A DNA stretch of 64,000 bases from Bacteroidota bacterium. Lineage in GTDB: Bacteria; Bacteroidota; Bacteroidia; Chitinophagales; Chitinophagaceae. Positions within the stretch are counted from its first letter, which is position 1; each line of letters opens with the position of its first letter. Shown here one piece after another: positions 27,497 to 35,296 of the stretch. Location: positions 62,001 to 126,000 of the forward strand of contig JAUZNZ010000008.1 of assembly GCA_030706735.1 (NCBI GenBank), given 5' to 3'. The position numbers and the translations under genes were made by a program. Below the pieces are notes generated by a model that was given only the letters and a program-made list of their open reading frames with translations, was not told the origin of the DNA and did not search any database.

Positions 27497-28885
27497 TCAA
27501 AATTCGCTGCCGCGCGCAAAATCATTCTTCCTGTACATCCATTGTCCTCCCGTAAAATCGGGGAATTCCACCCGCTCATTGCCCATTTCGATGGAGGATT
27601 CACTCAATGGGCTGATGGCGCTCCAGGTCGCTGCATCATATACGTCCAGGGGGGTAGGCACATCGCGCTTTACGCTCTCAATGAACGCATGCAGAACGAA
27701 AAAATCCATCCCTCCATGCCCGGCGCCGTCCGCATCCTTGCTCCGGGTTTGCCACAATGGGTGGTCATATCTGTCATACCAGGACTGGGCCGCATCCCAA
27801 TCTTCGGCCTTGCTGACGCCTTCGATGTATATGCCGTGGTTGACGTCCATCCAAAGTCCGTTCGTGCCCTGGACCCTGAACCCAAGCGAATAGGGCCTGG
27901 GCAGATCCGTGTCGTGTTGTAACAGGATGGTCTCCCCGTTTGCACACCGGATCTGGGTCGTCACCACATCCCCCAGGCTGAAGCGTACCGAGGCATTCGG
28001 ATGATCCGCCCCTCCATTTTTGACGATATAATTGTGTAACCCCCTTGCCTTGCTGGAAAAGGAACAGAGCGACAGGAACCGGTTGCCGCGGTTGATATCG
28101 ATCATCATGGCCAATGGCCCGACGCCATGGGTGGGGTAGAGGTCACCATTGCGATGCACGGAATGGTTCGTTCGCCATCTGGCTTCAGAAAATGCTTTTT
28201 CCCCGAATTCCACCGGGCTGTTATGCGGGTCCCCGCCATTATTGAATTTTATCCCGCGAAGGTCATGCTGGTAACCACCCTGTAAATGGATGATCTCCCC
28301 GAATACCTGCCGGCGCACCATATTCAGGACGGCCATAACGTCCCGGCGATAGCAGACATTTTCAAGCATCATGACCTGCGCCTTATGCTGCTCCGCTGCC
28401 TTGACCACGTCCCAATGCTCGTCCATCGTAATACCCAACACCACCTCCGTGGCCACATACCTGATCCCCGCGGCCAATGCGTCCAGGATCATCGGCGCAT
28501 GCCACTCCCATGGCGTGGCGATAAGGATCGCGTCGAGTTCCTTCAGCTCCAACAGCCGCCGGTAAGCATGGTTGTCGCCTGTAAATACCTTCGGCATGGG
28601 TTTCCCCGACCTCCTAAGCAAGGCATCGGCCATTTGCAGCATCTTGGCATCGACATCGCAGATGGCGACAATGTCTGTATCGGAACGCCTCAGGGCCAGA
28701 CCGAGATGGCTCTGCCCCCGTAGTCCGGTGCCGATGATTCCGATCCTCACCCGCCGTTCTTCCCTGCCGGGATGATTGGATTTCCCCTCTTCCCGGGCGG
28801 CCAGCGCGCGCTCGGGACCCACCATGGCGATCCCGGCCGTGGCCATGGTCATATTTTTCACAAATTGTCTCCTGGTGGCACTCAT
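27497..28885 (-). CDS. GH109 family glycosidase (alpha-N-acetylgalactosaminidase type)
   Basis: A 462-residue protein of the Gfo/Idh/MocA fold with a Tat-type leader (TRRQFVKNM, then a hydrophobic stretch). The NAD site is GIIGTGLRGQSHL. Long blocks are those of GH109 enzymes such as Elizabethkingia NagA: ATPWEWHAPM, LENVCYRRDVMAVLNMVR, YQHDLRGIKFN, GEKAFSEARWRTNH, LYPTHGVGPL and GAGHGGMDFFV. GH109 cleaves alpha-GalNAc by an NAD-dependent oxidation-elimination route. It follows the NahK-like kinase gene by 48 bp on the same strand, consistent with release and phosphorylation of GalNAc. Some GH109 members have other specificities. Confidence 0.88.
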   Translation of the reverse strand: MSATRRQFVKNMTMATAGIAMVGPERALAAREEGKSNHPGREERRVRIGIIGTGLRGQSHLGLALRRSDTDIVAICDVDAKMLQMADALLRRSGKPMPKVFTGDNHAYRRLLELKELDAILIATPWEWHAPMILDALAAGIRYVATEVVLGITMDEHWDVVKAAEQHKAQVMMLENVCYRRDVMAVLNMVRRQVFGEIIHLQGGYQHDLRGIKFNNGGDPHNSPVEFGEKAFSEARWRTNHSVHRNGDLYPTHGVGPLAMMIDINRGNRFLSLCSFSSKARGLHNYIVKNGGADHPNASVRFSLGDVVTTQIRCANGETILLQHDTDLPRPYSLGFRVQGTNGLWMDVNHGIYIEGVSKAEDWDAAQSWYDRYDHPLWQTRSKDADGAGHGGMDFFVLHAFIESVKRDVPTPLDVYDAATWSAISPLSESSIEMGNERVEFPDFTGGQWMYRKNDFARGSEF

Positions 28886-28933
28886 GGTTCTGCATTTGAG
28901 ATGAACGAAAATGGTCCCTGGTTCGAGGACCGG

Positions 28934-29983
28934 TCAATATCTTTTGATCAGGTCGTTTAACATCGCCTCTTTTTCCGCCAGCCGCTCCAATAGGACGATC
29001 TGGTTGCCCGCCCTGACCAGGTTGTGGCCGGGATAATCCGATCCATAATACGGGTCATGCAGGAGATAGTCCGTCAGGAAGCGTATCGCCTGCATATAGC
29101 ACATAAATTTTCCCGCATAGACTAGGTGGTCCAACTCGTCCCGGCTTAACTCATCGCCCATTTCGTCCAGCCAACCCCGGACAATGGCTTCGAAATACGC
29201 CGGCCGCACCGCTACCAGCCCGTAGTCCCGTTCCTCCTCGCTGACCGGCGAAAGGCAGGTACGCAGCAAATCCCCCAGATCGCTGATAAAACGGCCGGGC
29301 ATCACCGTATCCAGGTCGATCACGCAAATGCCCTTGCCCTGTCCGTCGAACAGCACATTGCTGATCTTGCTGTCATGATGGGTAACGCGAAGAATAAATT
29401 GTCGATCGTTCCGTATCCTTTCGAATCGTTCCGGTATGCAGGCAAACCGGCGGATCGCATGGATCAGCTCCCCCGCCTCGGCAATCCTCAATGCATCGCC
29501 CCGGACAAGGGCCGATTCAAATTGCGCCTGCCGCAGGCCGAGATCATGGAAGCCGGGCAGGGTGGCATGGAGACGACCGGCAGGAAATCCGGAAAGCAAG
29601 CGCATGAAATGGCCGAATTGCCGCGAGGCCTCATAAGCCATGTCAGGATCTTCGGCTACACGTAAGGTATGTGACCCGTCCACAAATGAGGTTAAACGGA
29701 AATAACCCGATCCTTCCAGATGCACCAGGCGGCTCCCGTCCTTTGCAGGCAACGGTTTGATAAAGGGATACGCCGGAGCTGTCTTCTCCAGATACGACCC
29801 CAGAGCGCACATATTCTCCACGATCTGCGCAGGATGTGGAAATACCTTGTCATTGATCCGCTGCAGAATGTAGGATCTTTCCCCGCAATCGATCTTCCAG
29901 GTCGTATTGATCAACCCCGGGCCGAACGGCAGCGCGGGACAATGAGCGTCAAGGCCGAAGGCGGAGTACAACTCAGGCTCCAT
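28934..29983 (-). CDS. APH-family kinase, N-acetylhexosamine 1-kinase (NahK)-like
   Basis: 349 residues from the ATG at 29983; the open frame continues upstream but without homology. It has the aminoglycoside-phosphotransferase fold: N-lobe with GLINTTWKI and YILQRIND (ATP lysine region replaced as in NahK-type kinases), catalytic loop THHDSKISNVLFD and metal motif VIDLDTVMPG, then DLGDLLR. These motifs are those of NahK, which phosphorylates GlcNAc or GalNAc at C1. The neighbouring GH109 gene supports a GalNAc salvage role. No UDP-GalNAc pyrophosphorylase is present in the window. It is the first gene of a two-gene minus-strand unit. Confidence 0.8.
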   Translation of the reverse strand: MEPELYSAFGLDAHCPALPFGPGLINTTWKIDCGERSYILQRINDKVFPHPAQIVENMCALGSYLEKTAPAYPFIKPLPAKDGSRLVHLEGSGYFRLTSFVDGSHTLRVAEDPDMAYEASRQFGHFMRLLSGFPAGRLHATLPGFHDLGLRQAQFESALVRGDALRIAEAGELIHAIRRFACIPERFERIRNDRQFILRVTHHDSKISNVLFDGQGKGICVIDLDTVMPGRFISDLGDLLRTCLSPVSEEERDYGLVAVRPAYFEAIVRGWLDEMGDELSRDELDHLVYAGKFMCYMQAIRFLTDYLLHDPYYGSDYPGHNLVRAGNQIVLLERLAEKEAMLNDLIKRY

Positions 29984-30172
29984 ATGAAGGCATAATGCCC
30001 TAAAAATAAAGGAAATCGAATAATAATTACGGAAACCGGCCGGTAACCGCGGAATGAACGGGGAATCCGGAAAAAGGATGGCAAACCGCAGGCCGGCTAT
30101 GAAGAGCTTAACCATTGTACCGCCGACCCCGTCTGCCACCTTCAGCATAAAGATAGTATTTTTTCAGACTGC

Positions 30173-30208
30173 GGTCTTTTTAGACCTCAAAGATTTTGAA
30201 AAAATCTT
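30173..30208. promoter_or_regulatory. Two palindromes upstream of the first XRE gene, putative operators
   Basis: Within 70 bp upstream of the first XRE gene lie GGTCT-TTTT-AGACC (30173-30186) and a perfect 8-bp inverted repeat AAGATTTT-GAA-AAAATCTT (30190-30208). A further AGAC/GTCT pair overlaps the left one. Small dimeric XRE repressors typically bind such palindromes in their own promoters. Neither is followed by a run of T that would indicate a terminator for a plus-strand transcript. Confidence 0.45.
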
Positions 30209-30239
30209 CCATCTTAGGTAGTCCTTAGAAAAAAATGCA

Positions 30240-30476
30240 ATGATAAAGCCAGGCGACAAAAAAGTGTTGAAGAAATTCGGTGAAAATTTGCGAAAGCTCC
30301 GAAAGAACAAGAGCCTTAGTCTCCGTCAAATGTCGTATGCTTGCAGTATCGATAATAGTAAGATCGCCAAGATCGAAAAAGGCATGGTCAACGTAACACT
30401 GACGACCCTGTTGCAATTGGCGCATGCCCTCGACACCCATCCTTGTTCCTTGCTCGATTATGACAACCCGGAATAA
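30240..30476 (+). CDS. XRE-family helix-turn-helix regulator
   Basis: A 78-residue protein that is almost entirely one lambda-repressor-like HTH domain: FGENLRKLRKNKSLSLRQMSYACSIDNSKIAKIEKGMVNVTLTTL spans residues 12-56 in separate helices, and HPCSLLDY ends it. No effector domain is present, so it should act as a small dimeric DNA-binding protein. A paralogue of similar length follows 37 bp downstream. Palindromes just upstream suggest autoregulation. No toxin gene with a recognisable fold is adjacent. Confidence 0.85.
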   Translation: MIKPGDKKVLKKFGENLRKLRKNKSLSLRQMSYACSIDNSKIAKIEKGMVNVTLTTLLQLAHALDTHPCSLLDYDNPE

Positions 30477-30513
30477 TTGGATTTAATCATTCAATAGCAG
30501 GGATTCCTTTCTT

Positions 30514-30735
30514 ATGGATCGAAAAGAAGAGGTGCTCCGGACATTCGGGAGACAGCTCGCCAGGCTACGCGCGCAGAAACAACTCAGCATTAAGGAATTG
30601 GCTGCGGCAGCCGGCCTCGAACCCGCAAAGGTCATGAAGATCGAGGCCGGTAAGGTCAACCTCCTGTTTACTACTATTCTTGCCCTCGCCCGTGCACTGG
30701 ACGTAAGCCCCGACGAACTGCTGCATTCTCTCTAA
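30514..30735 (+). CDS. XRE-family helix-turn-helix regulator (tandem paralogue)
   Basis: A 73-residue single-domain HTH protein with the same layout as its upstream neighbour: FGRQLARLRAQKQLSIKEL, AAGLEPAKVMKIEAGKVNL and LALARALDVSPDELL. The two share the spacing of helices and the K-IE-GKVN motif but differ at many positions, so the duplication is not recent. It is probably co-transcribed with the first copy. Whether the two form heterodimers or have separate targets cannot be told. Confidence 0.85.
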   Translation: MDRKEEVLRTFGRQLARLRAQKQLSIKELAAAAGLEPAKVMKIEAGKVNLLFTTILALARALDVSPDELLHSL

Positions 30736-30878
30736 AGCCCATCGGAATGCGGCTGGCCTTCCGTGGGTTTACGGTGAAGGGGGGAAAAAATACCATGCGG
30801 TTTTCCTATAGGATGGCTACCTCGCGTTCCCTATCTTGTTATCAGGATCCAATCCATATCCATGATAAAACTATACCT

Positions 30879-31121
30879 ATGGCAACCTTAACGGGAATAT
30901 TCTTTTCCCTAATCTCCATTTTTGGTCTGGTCAAATGTCAAACCAAAACAACGATCAAAAGGGTCGTGCTTGTGGCCTTCTCGATTTTCCTGATCCTGGG
31001 ACAGATACTCTTCATCAATAGCGTCGTGCAGGTGGGCGGCGAGGAATTCCTAGGCTTCTCGGCGCTCATGAGTGGGATTATCCTGATCCTGGCCTTTCAA
31101 AAACCACAACCGCAAACCTGA
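30879..31121 (+). CDS. Small membrane protein, unknown
   Basis: 80 residues from the ATG at 30879 (the frame is open further upstream but unconvincing). Three hydrophobic segments are visible: LTGIFFSLISIFGLV, VVLVAFSIFLILGQILFI and FSALMSGIILILAFQ, with a Lys-rich loop between the first two. No family recognised. It could belong with the XRE pair upstream, since small membrane proteins and XRE regulators often share operons, but 143 bp separate them and a promoter element for the next gene lies at its 3' end. Confidence 0.45.
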   Translation: MATLTGIFFSLISIFGLVKCQTKTTIKRVVLVAFSIFLILGQILFINSVVQVGGEEFLGFSALMSGIILILAFQKPQPQT

Positions 31122-31131
31122 TTTTCCTCCT

Positions 31132-31139
31132 TACTTTTG
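31132..31139 (+). promoter_or_regulatory. Bacteroidota -7 promoter element (TACTTTTG)
   Basis: Perfect TAnnTTTG match, 6 bp upstream of the ATG at 31146 of the DadA-like gene. A -33 element is not obvious. The position implies a leaderless or nearly leaderless transcript. Confidence 0.5.
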
Positions 31140-31145
31140 GCCCGG

Positions 31146-32399
31146 ATGGAAAAAGTCATTGTCATCGGAGGGGGAATTATCGGATTAAGCGCTGCCTTCT
31201 ACCTCCAACGCGCAGGCTGCCAGGTCACGGTGCTGGACCGCGGCGATTTCTCGGACAATTGCTCCTATGGCAATTGCGGCTATGTCTGCCCCAGCCACTT
31301 TATTCCGCTGGCGACGCCGGGGATCGTCCGCCAGGGCCTGAAGTGGATGCTGAATTCCAGGAGTCCGTTCTATGTGGAACCCCGCTTGAGCCGCAGCCTG
31401 ATCGACTGGGGCTGGAAGTTCATGAGGAGCGCGACCCGCGCGAATGTCGACCGCGCCGCCATCCCCTTGCGTGATATCGCCCTGCTCAGTCAACAGGAAG
31501 TTGAATCCTGCTGGATCAAATTGCCGGGCTTCGACGCGGCTTACGAACATAAAGGACTCCTCGAGGTCTTTCAAACCGGGAAGGCGGCAGACCATGCCCA
31601 TCACACGGTGCAAAAAGCGCATGAACTCGGCCTGGATGCCCGGTTGCTGGACCATCAGGCATTGCAGTCGATGGAACCGCATACCCGGATAGAGGCCCTG
31701 GGCGCTATCTTTTTCAAATGCGACGCGCATTTGTATCCCAACAAGCTGATGAAGGCCCTGATAGCTCATTTGCGGGCGGAAGGCGTCCGGCTGTTGAGCG
31801 AAGCAGAAGTGACGGGTTTTTCAATCGAAAGAGGAAGGATCAGTCAGGTGCGCACGCGTGCGAATGCCTACGAGGCCGGCACGGTTGTCCTGGCCACGGG
31901 CTCCTGGAGCAGGTCCCTTGCTGCGCTTGCTTCGGTCAGGCTGCCGCTCATGCCGGGAAGAGGGTATTCGGTTACGCTCGAAGATTCTCCCTACCGGCTG
32001 AATTATCCCGCCATTCTCGTCGAAGGGCGCGCAGCCATCACGCCCATGGATGGCAATAAGATCCGCTTCGGAGGCACCATGGAGATCGTACCCACCGATA
32101 CGCCGCCCCGCTATGGCCGGGTACAAGGGATCCTGGATGCCGTGCGCAGGTTCTACCCCGAATTTGATGTTCCCTTTCCACCGAAAGAGAAGATATGGTA
32201 CGGCTACAGGCCCTGCTCCGCCGACGGCCTGCCCTATATCGGCAGGACCAGCAAATACCGTAATCTCATCGTCGCAACCGGCCACTCCATGCTGGGCCTG
32301 AGCCTGGGAGCAGGAACAGGCAGGCTGATCTGTGAACTGGTACAGGAACGGCGCCCCAGCGTCGACCTGCAACCCTTTGCCGTAGAACGATTCGGATGA
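31146..32399 (+). CDS. DadA-like FAD-dependent D-amino acid dehydrogenase/oxidase
   Basis: 417 residues from the ATG at 31146. The DAO-fold FAD motif VIVIGGGIIGLSAAFYL is at the N-terminus and the second strand is VTVLDRG. YGNCGYVCPSHFIPLATPG is characteristic of the DadA-like group, and the C-terminal WYGYRPCSADGLPYIG and ATGHSMLGLSLGAGTG close the FAD site. Enzymes of this group oxidise D-amino acids, or cis-4-hydroxy-D-proline when beside a hydroxyproline epimerase; no epimerase is nearby. It is cytosolic or membrane-peripheral. It is followed by GH39 after 19 bp. Confidence 0.83.
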   Translation: MEKVIVIGGGIIGLSAAFYLQRAGCQVTVLDRGDFSDNCSYGNCGYVCPSHFIPLATPGIVRQGLKWMLNSRSPFYVEPRLSRSLIDWGWKFMRSATRANVDRAAIPLRDIALLSQQEVESCWIKLPGFDAAYEHKGLLEVFQTGKAADHAHHTVQKAHELGLDARLLDHQALQSMEPHTRIEALGAIFFKCDAHLYPNKLMKALIAHLRAEGVRLLSEAEVTGFSIERGRISQVRTRANAYEAGTVVLATGSWSRSLAALASVRLPLMPGRGYSVTLEDSPYRLNYPAILVEGRAAITPMDGNKIRFGGTMEIVPTDTPPRYGRVQGILDAVRRFYPEFDVPFPPKEKIWYGYRPCSADGLPYIGRTSKYRNLIVATGHSMLGLSLGAGTGRLICELVQERRPSVDLQPFAVERFG

Positions 32400-32418
32400 G
32401 TTGTCGTAATATTGGGGT

Positions 32419-34122
32419 ATGAAACTCCTTTTATTAGCTGTCTCATTGACACTTTTTCGCTCGGCGGTTATCGGACAGGAGCAACCGCATGCCGGAGCGT
32501 CTGCGCCACGGAAGATCGTGGTCGATCTTTCAAAAAAGTCAGGCGCTCTGCGCCCGGTCTGGGCTCAATTCGGATATGACGAGCCGAATTTTACCTATAT
32601 GAAGGATGGCGCCAAACTCCTTGGCGAGCTCGCCTCGCTTAGTCCGGTACCGGTTTATGTCCGCTGCCACAATCTGCTGACGACCGGAGACGGCAAACCG
32701 GCCCTCAAATGGGGCTCGACCAATGCATATACCGAGGACGCCGATGGCCGTCCGGTCTATGACTGGCACATCGTCGACAGTATCTTCGGGACCTACATCA
32801 AAAGGAAAATGAGACCTCTCGTCGAGATCGGCTTTATGCCCGAGGCCTTATCGACGCATCCCCAGCCGTACCGGCATTCCTGGAGGCCCGGCGTTCAGTA
32901 TGACAGCGTATACACGGGCTGGGCCTGGCCACCTACGGATTATAAAAAGTGGGAGGAACTGGTTTTCCGTTGGGTGTCGCACTGCGTCCAACGTTATGGT
33001 GCGGCCGAAGTGAATACCTGGCTTTGGGAGGTATGGAACGAGCCCAATATCAGTTATTGGAAAGGCACCATGGAAGAATATTTCAGCTTATATGATCATG
33101 CGGTTGCCGCGGTCAGGAGAGCGCTGCCCGCTGCCCGCGTCGGAGGACCGGCGACCACCGGCCCCGGGGGAACGAAGGCCGCCACCTGGCTGCAGGATTT
33201 CCTCGCACACTGCGCGGATGGCAGGAACGCGGCGACGGGAGGCAAAGGGGCTCCGCTGGATTTCATCAGCTTCCACGCGAAAGGCAGCCCAAAATGGGTG
33301 AACGGTCATGTGCGAATGAACATGCTGCCCCAGCTAAACGATGTCGCCAGGGGTTTTGAGATCGTCAAGGCTTCCTCCTTCAGCACGCTGCCGGTATATA
33401 TTACGGAATGCGATCCGGAAGGCTGCGCGGCCTGCGGCATGACGACGAATCCGGAGAATGCGTACCGCAACGGAACGATGTACTCCAGTTATACCGCCGC
33501 AAGCTTTACGAGGATCTATGACCTGGCAGCCCGGTACGGGATCGATCTGGCAGGTCTTACCAGCTGGTCATTCGAATTTGAAGGACAGAAATGGTTTGAC
33601 GGGTTCCGCGACCTGGCCACAAATGGGGTCGACAAGCCCGTATTGAATGTATTCAGGATGTACGGCATGATGCTCGGCGATCGGGTTCAGGTGGACGATC
33701 CGGCCGGCCTGTCGCTCGATAGCCTGATGAGATCCGGCGTCCATGGCGCACAACCCGATATTCACGCGCTGGCGGCGGCAGGCAAAAAGGCAGCCACCGT
33801 CATGGTCTGGAATTATCATGATGACGACCTGCCCGGCGAAGACGCTCCGGTGGAACTAACGGTCACGCATATTCCGGGCTCGTCCGTTTGGGTACAGCAC
33901 TACCGGATCGACGAAGGGCATAGTAACGCATACCAGGCCTGGAAGAAAATGGGCTCGCCTCAATCGCCGACGGAGGACCAGTTCCGGATCCTGGAGCAAA
34001 GCGGACAATTGCAACAATTGGATAAGCCCAAAAAAATAGCCGCTCCGGATGGAGCGGCCAGGGTATTATTTTCTCTGCCGCGTCACGGCATATCGTTACT
34101 GAGATTGACCTATCTGTTGTGA
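32419..34122 (+). CDS. Secreted GH39 glycoside hydrolase (beta-xylosidase type)
   Basis: A 567-residue protein with a signal peptide (KLLLLAVSLTLF...AVIG). The (beta/alpha)8 barrel shows the clan GH-A pattern: acid/base Glu208 in WEVWNEPN after strand 4 and nucleophile Glu330 in VYITECDPEG after strand 7. The substrate-side VRCHNLL and DFISFHAKG motifs are typical of GH39. A C-terminal beta domain follows from about 450. Family GH39 contains beta-xylosidases and alpha-L-iduronidases, and a few members act on other sugars. The 3' end overlaps a small convergent lipoprotein gene by 13 bp. Confidence 0.9.
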   Translation: MKLLLLAVSLTLFRSAVIGQEQPHAGASAPRKIVVDLSKKSGALRPVWAQFGYDEPNFTYMKDGAKLLGELASLSPVPVYVRCHNLLTTGDGKPALKWGSTNAYTEDADGRPVYDWHIVDSIFGTYIKRKMRPLVEIGFMPEALSTHPQPYRHSWRPGVQYDSVYTGWAWPPTDYKKWEELVFRWVSHCVQRYGAAEVNTWLWEVWNEPNISYWKGTMEEYFSLYDHAVAAVRRALPAARVGGPATTGPGGTKAATWLQDFLAHCADGRNAATGGKGAPLDFISFHAKGSPKWVNGHVRMNMLPQLNDVARGFEIVKASSFSTLPVYITECDPEGCAACGMTTNPENAYRNGTMYSSYTAASFTRIYDLAARYGIDLAGLTSWSFEFEGQKWFDGFRDLATNGVDKPVLNVFRMYGMMLGDRVQVDDPAGLSLDSLMRSGVHGAQPDIHALAAAGKKAATVMVWNYHDDDLPGEDAPVELTVTHIPGSSVWVQHYRIDEGHSNAYQAWKKMGSPQSPTEDQFRILEQSGQLQQLDKPKKIAAPDGAARVLFSLPRHGISLLRLTYLL

Positions 34123-34292
34123 ATATCCAGTTCGACTCCTGCAGGCGGCGGGGTATTATGACGATGATACCACCCGCCGGTATGATAGTTATGTTCATGA
34201 TAATAACGATGCTCATAACAACCGGATGCCGTTACCGCGATCATAGCCAGGAGTGCAAACGCACCGAAAAGTCGGTTAAATGCCTTTTTCAT
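34110..34292 (-). CDS. Small His/Tyr-rich lipoprotein
   Basis: 60 residues. A basic N-terminus and hydrophobic stretch lead to a clear lipobox ASGC, so the mature lipoprotein is only about 35 residues. That part is rich in His and Tyr (YEHRYYHEHNYHTGGWYHRH), which could bind metal ions, followed by Pro and a charged end. No family recognised. It is a plausible real gene because the signal-lipobox architecture is complete, despite the 13-bp overlap with the convergent GH39 gene. Confidence 0.55.
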   Translation of the reverse strand: MKKAFNRLFGAFALLAMIAVTASGCYEHRYYHEHNYHTGGWYHRHNTPPPAGVELDIHNR

Positions 34293-34436
34293 AACAATGA
34301 ATTTTTCTTAAATAGGTCTAAAACCCTGCCATATCTGTTTTCAGCGGCTTGCCGGACACATTCGTGGCGAATCCCGCCGGGTACATGGCGAATGAGGAAA
34401 TTTGTGGATAATTTTCCCCTCGAAATGGCGCCTGGT

Positions 34437-34448
34437 GCAAACGTTTGC
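34437..34448. promoter_or_regulatory. LacI-family operator palindrome upstream of kduD
   Basis: The perfect 12-bp palindrome GCAAACGTTTGC with a central CpG is the canonical LacI/GalR-type half-site pair, close to PurR- and CcpA-like boxes. It is centred about 53 bp upstream of the kduD ATG. The LacI regulator encoded at 37506-38540 is the natural partner. I found no equally good copy in the lacI/sugar-porter intergenic region. Confidence 0.7.
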
Positions 34449-34495
34449 GTAAAAATCGTGATCGTCTTACCGAATTAGGGCGTAGAATTGCCAAT

Positions 34496-35260
34496 ATGAA
34501 CGATCTATTCAGCTTGCACGGGCAGACTGCGCTCGTCACCGGTTGTAACAAAGGCATCGGTAAGTCGATGGCCCTCGGCCTCGCCGCCGCTGGCGCCGAC
34601 ATCGTGGGGGTCTCCGCTTCGCTGGAATTGGACGGCAGCGAAGTGGGAAAAGAGGTGACGGGAATGGGCCGTCGCTTCACACCCTACCAGGCAGACCTGA
34701 CCAGCCGCAACTCGCTGTACGCGTTCATCGAAAGCGTGAAGCGCGAAAAGGAACGTATTGATATCCTCATCAACAATGCCGGCATGATCCTGCGCAAACC
34801 GGCTGCGGAACATCCGGACGAATACTGGGATAAAGTTTTATCGATCAATCTCGACGCGGCCTTTATCCTGGCCAGGGAGTTCGGACGGGAAATGATTGCC
34901 CGTCGCTCCGGCAAAATAATATTTACCTGCTCCCTCCTTAGCTTCCAGGGTGGCATAACCGTCCCGGGCTATGCCGCCAGCAAGGGAGCCCTCGCCAGCC
35001 TGGTCAAGGCCCTTGCGAATGAATGGGCCTCACAGGGCGTGAACGTGAACGGCATCGCGCCCGGTTACGTCAGTACGGACAATACGGAAGCGCTTCGCCA
35101 GGACCCCGTACGCAGCAAATCGATCCTCGACAGGATACCGGCCGGCCGCTGGGGCGAGCCCGACGATTTTCGGGGACCAGCCATCTTCCTGGCGTCCAAA
35201 GCCGCCGATTACGTGCATGGCACCATACTCACCGTGGACGGTGGCTGGATGGGGCGATAG
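34496..35260 (+). CDS. kduD: 2-dehydro-3-deoxy-D-gluconate 5-dehydrogenase (KduD-type SDR)
   Basis: 254 residues from the ATG at 34496; an upstream TTG in frame would run through the operator and is rejected. Classical short-chain dehydrogenase: NAD site TGCNKGIG (Gly16, Gly20, Gly22), NNAG, catalytic Ser146, Tyr159 and Lys163 (GYAASKG). KduD interconverts 2,5-diketo-3-deoxygluconate and 2-keto-3-deoxygluconate in uronate breakdown. kduI follows 36 bp downstream and a hexuronate-type transporter after that, which supports the specific name. Expected to be under the LacI operator just upstream. Confidence 0.88.
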   Translation: MNDLFSLHGQTALVTGCNKGIGKSMALGLAAAGADIVGVSASLELDGSEVGKEVTGMGRRFTPYQADLTSRNSLYAFIESVKREKERIDILINNAGMILRKPAAEHPDEYWDKVLSINLDAAFILAREFGREMIARRSGKIIFTCSLLSFQGGITVPGYAASKGALASLVKALANEWASQGVNVNGIAPGYVSTDNTEALRQDPVRSKSILDRIPAGRWGEPDDFRGPAIFLASKAADYVHGTILTVDGGWMGR

Positions 35261-35296
35261 GGCCGCCACATCTCACCAAACAAAAAAAGACAGAAA

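Noticed and set aside
30240-30735. Toxin-antitoxin or phage immunity region based on the XRE pair
   Set aside because: No toxin-fold gene, integrase or phage gene flanks the pair; the only small neighbour is an unrecognised membrane protein.
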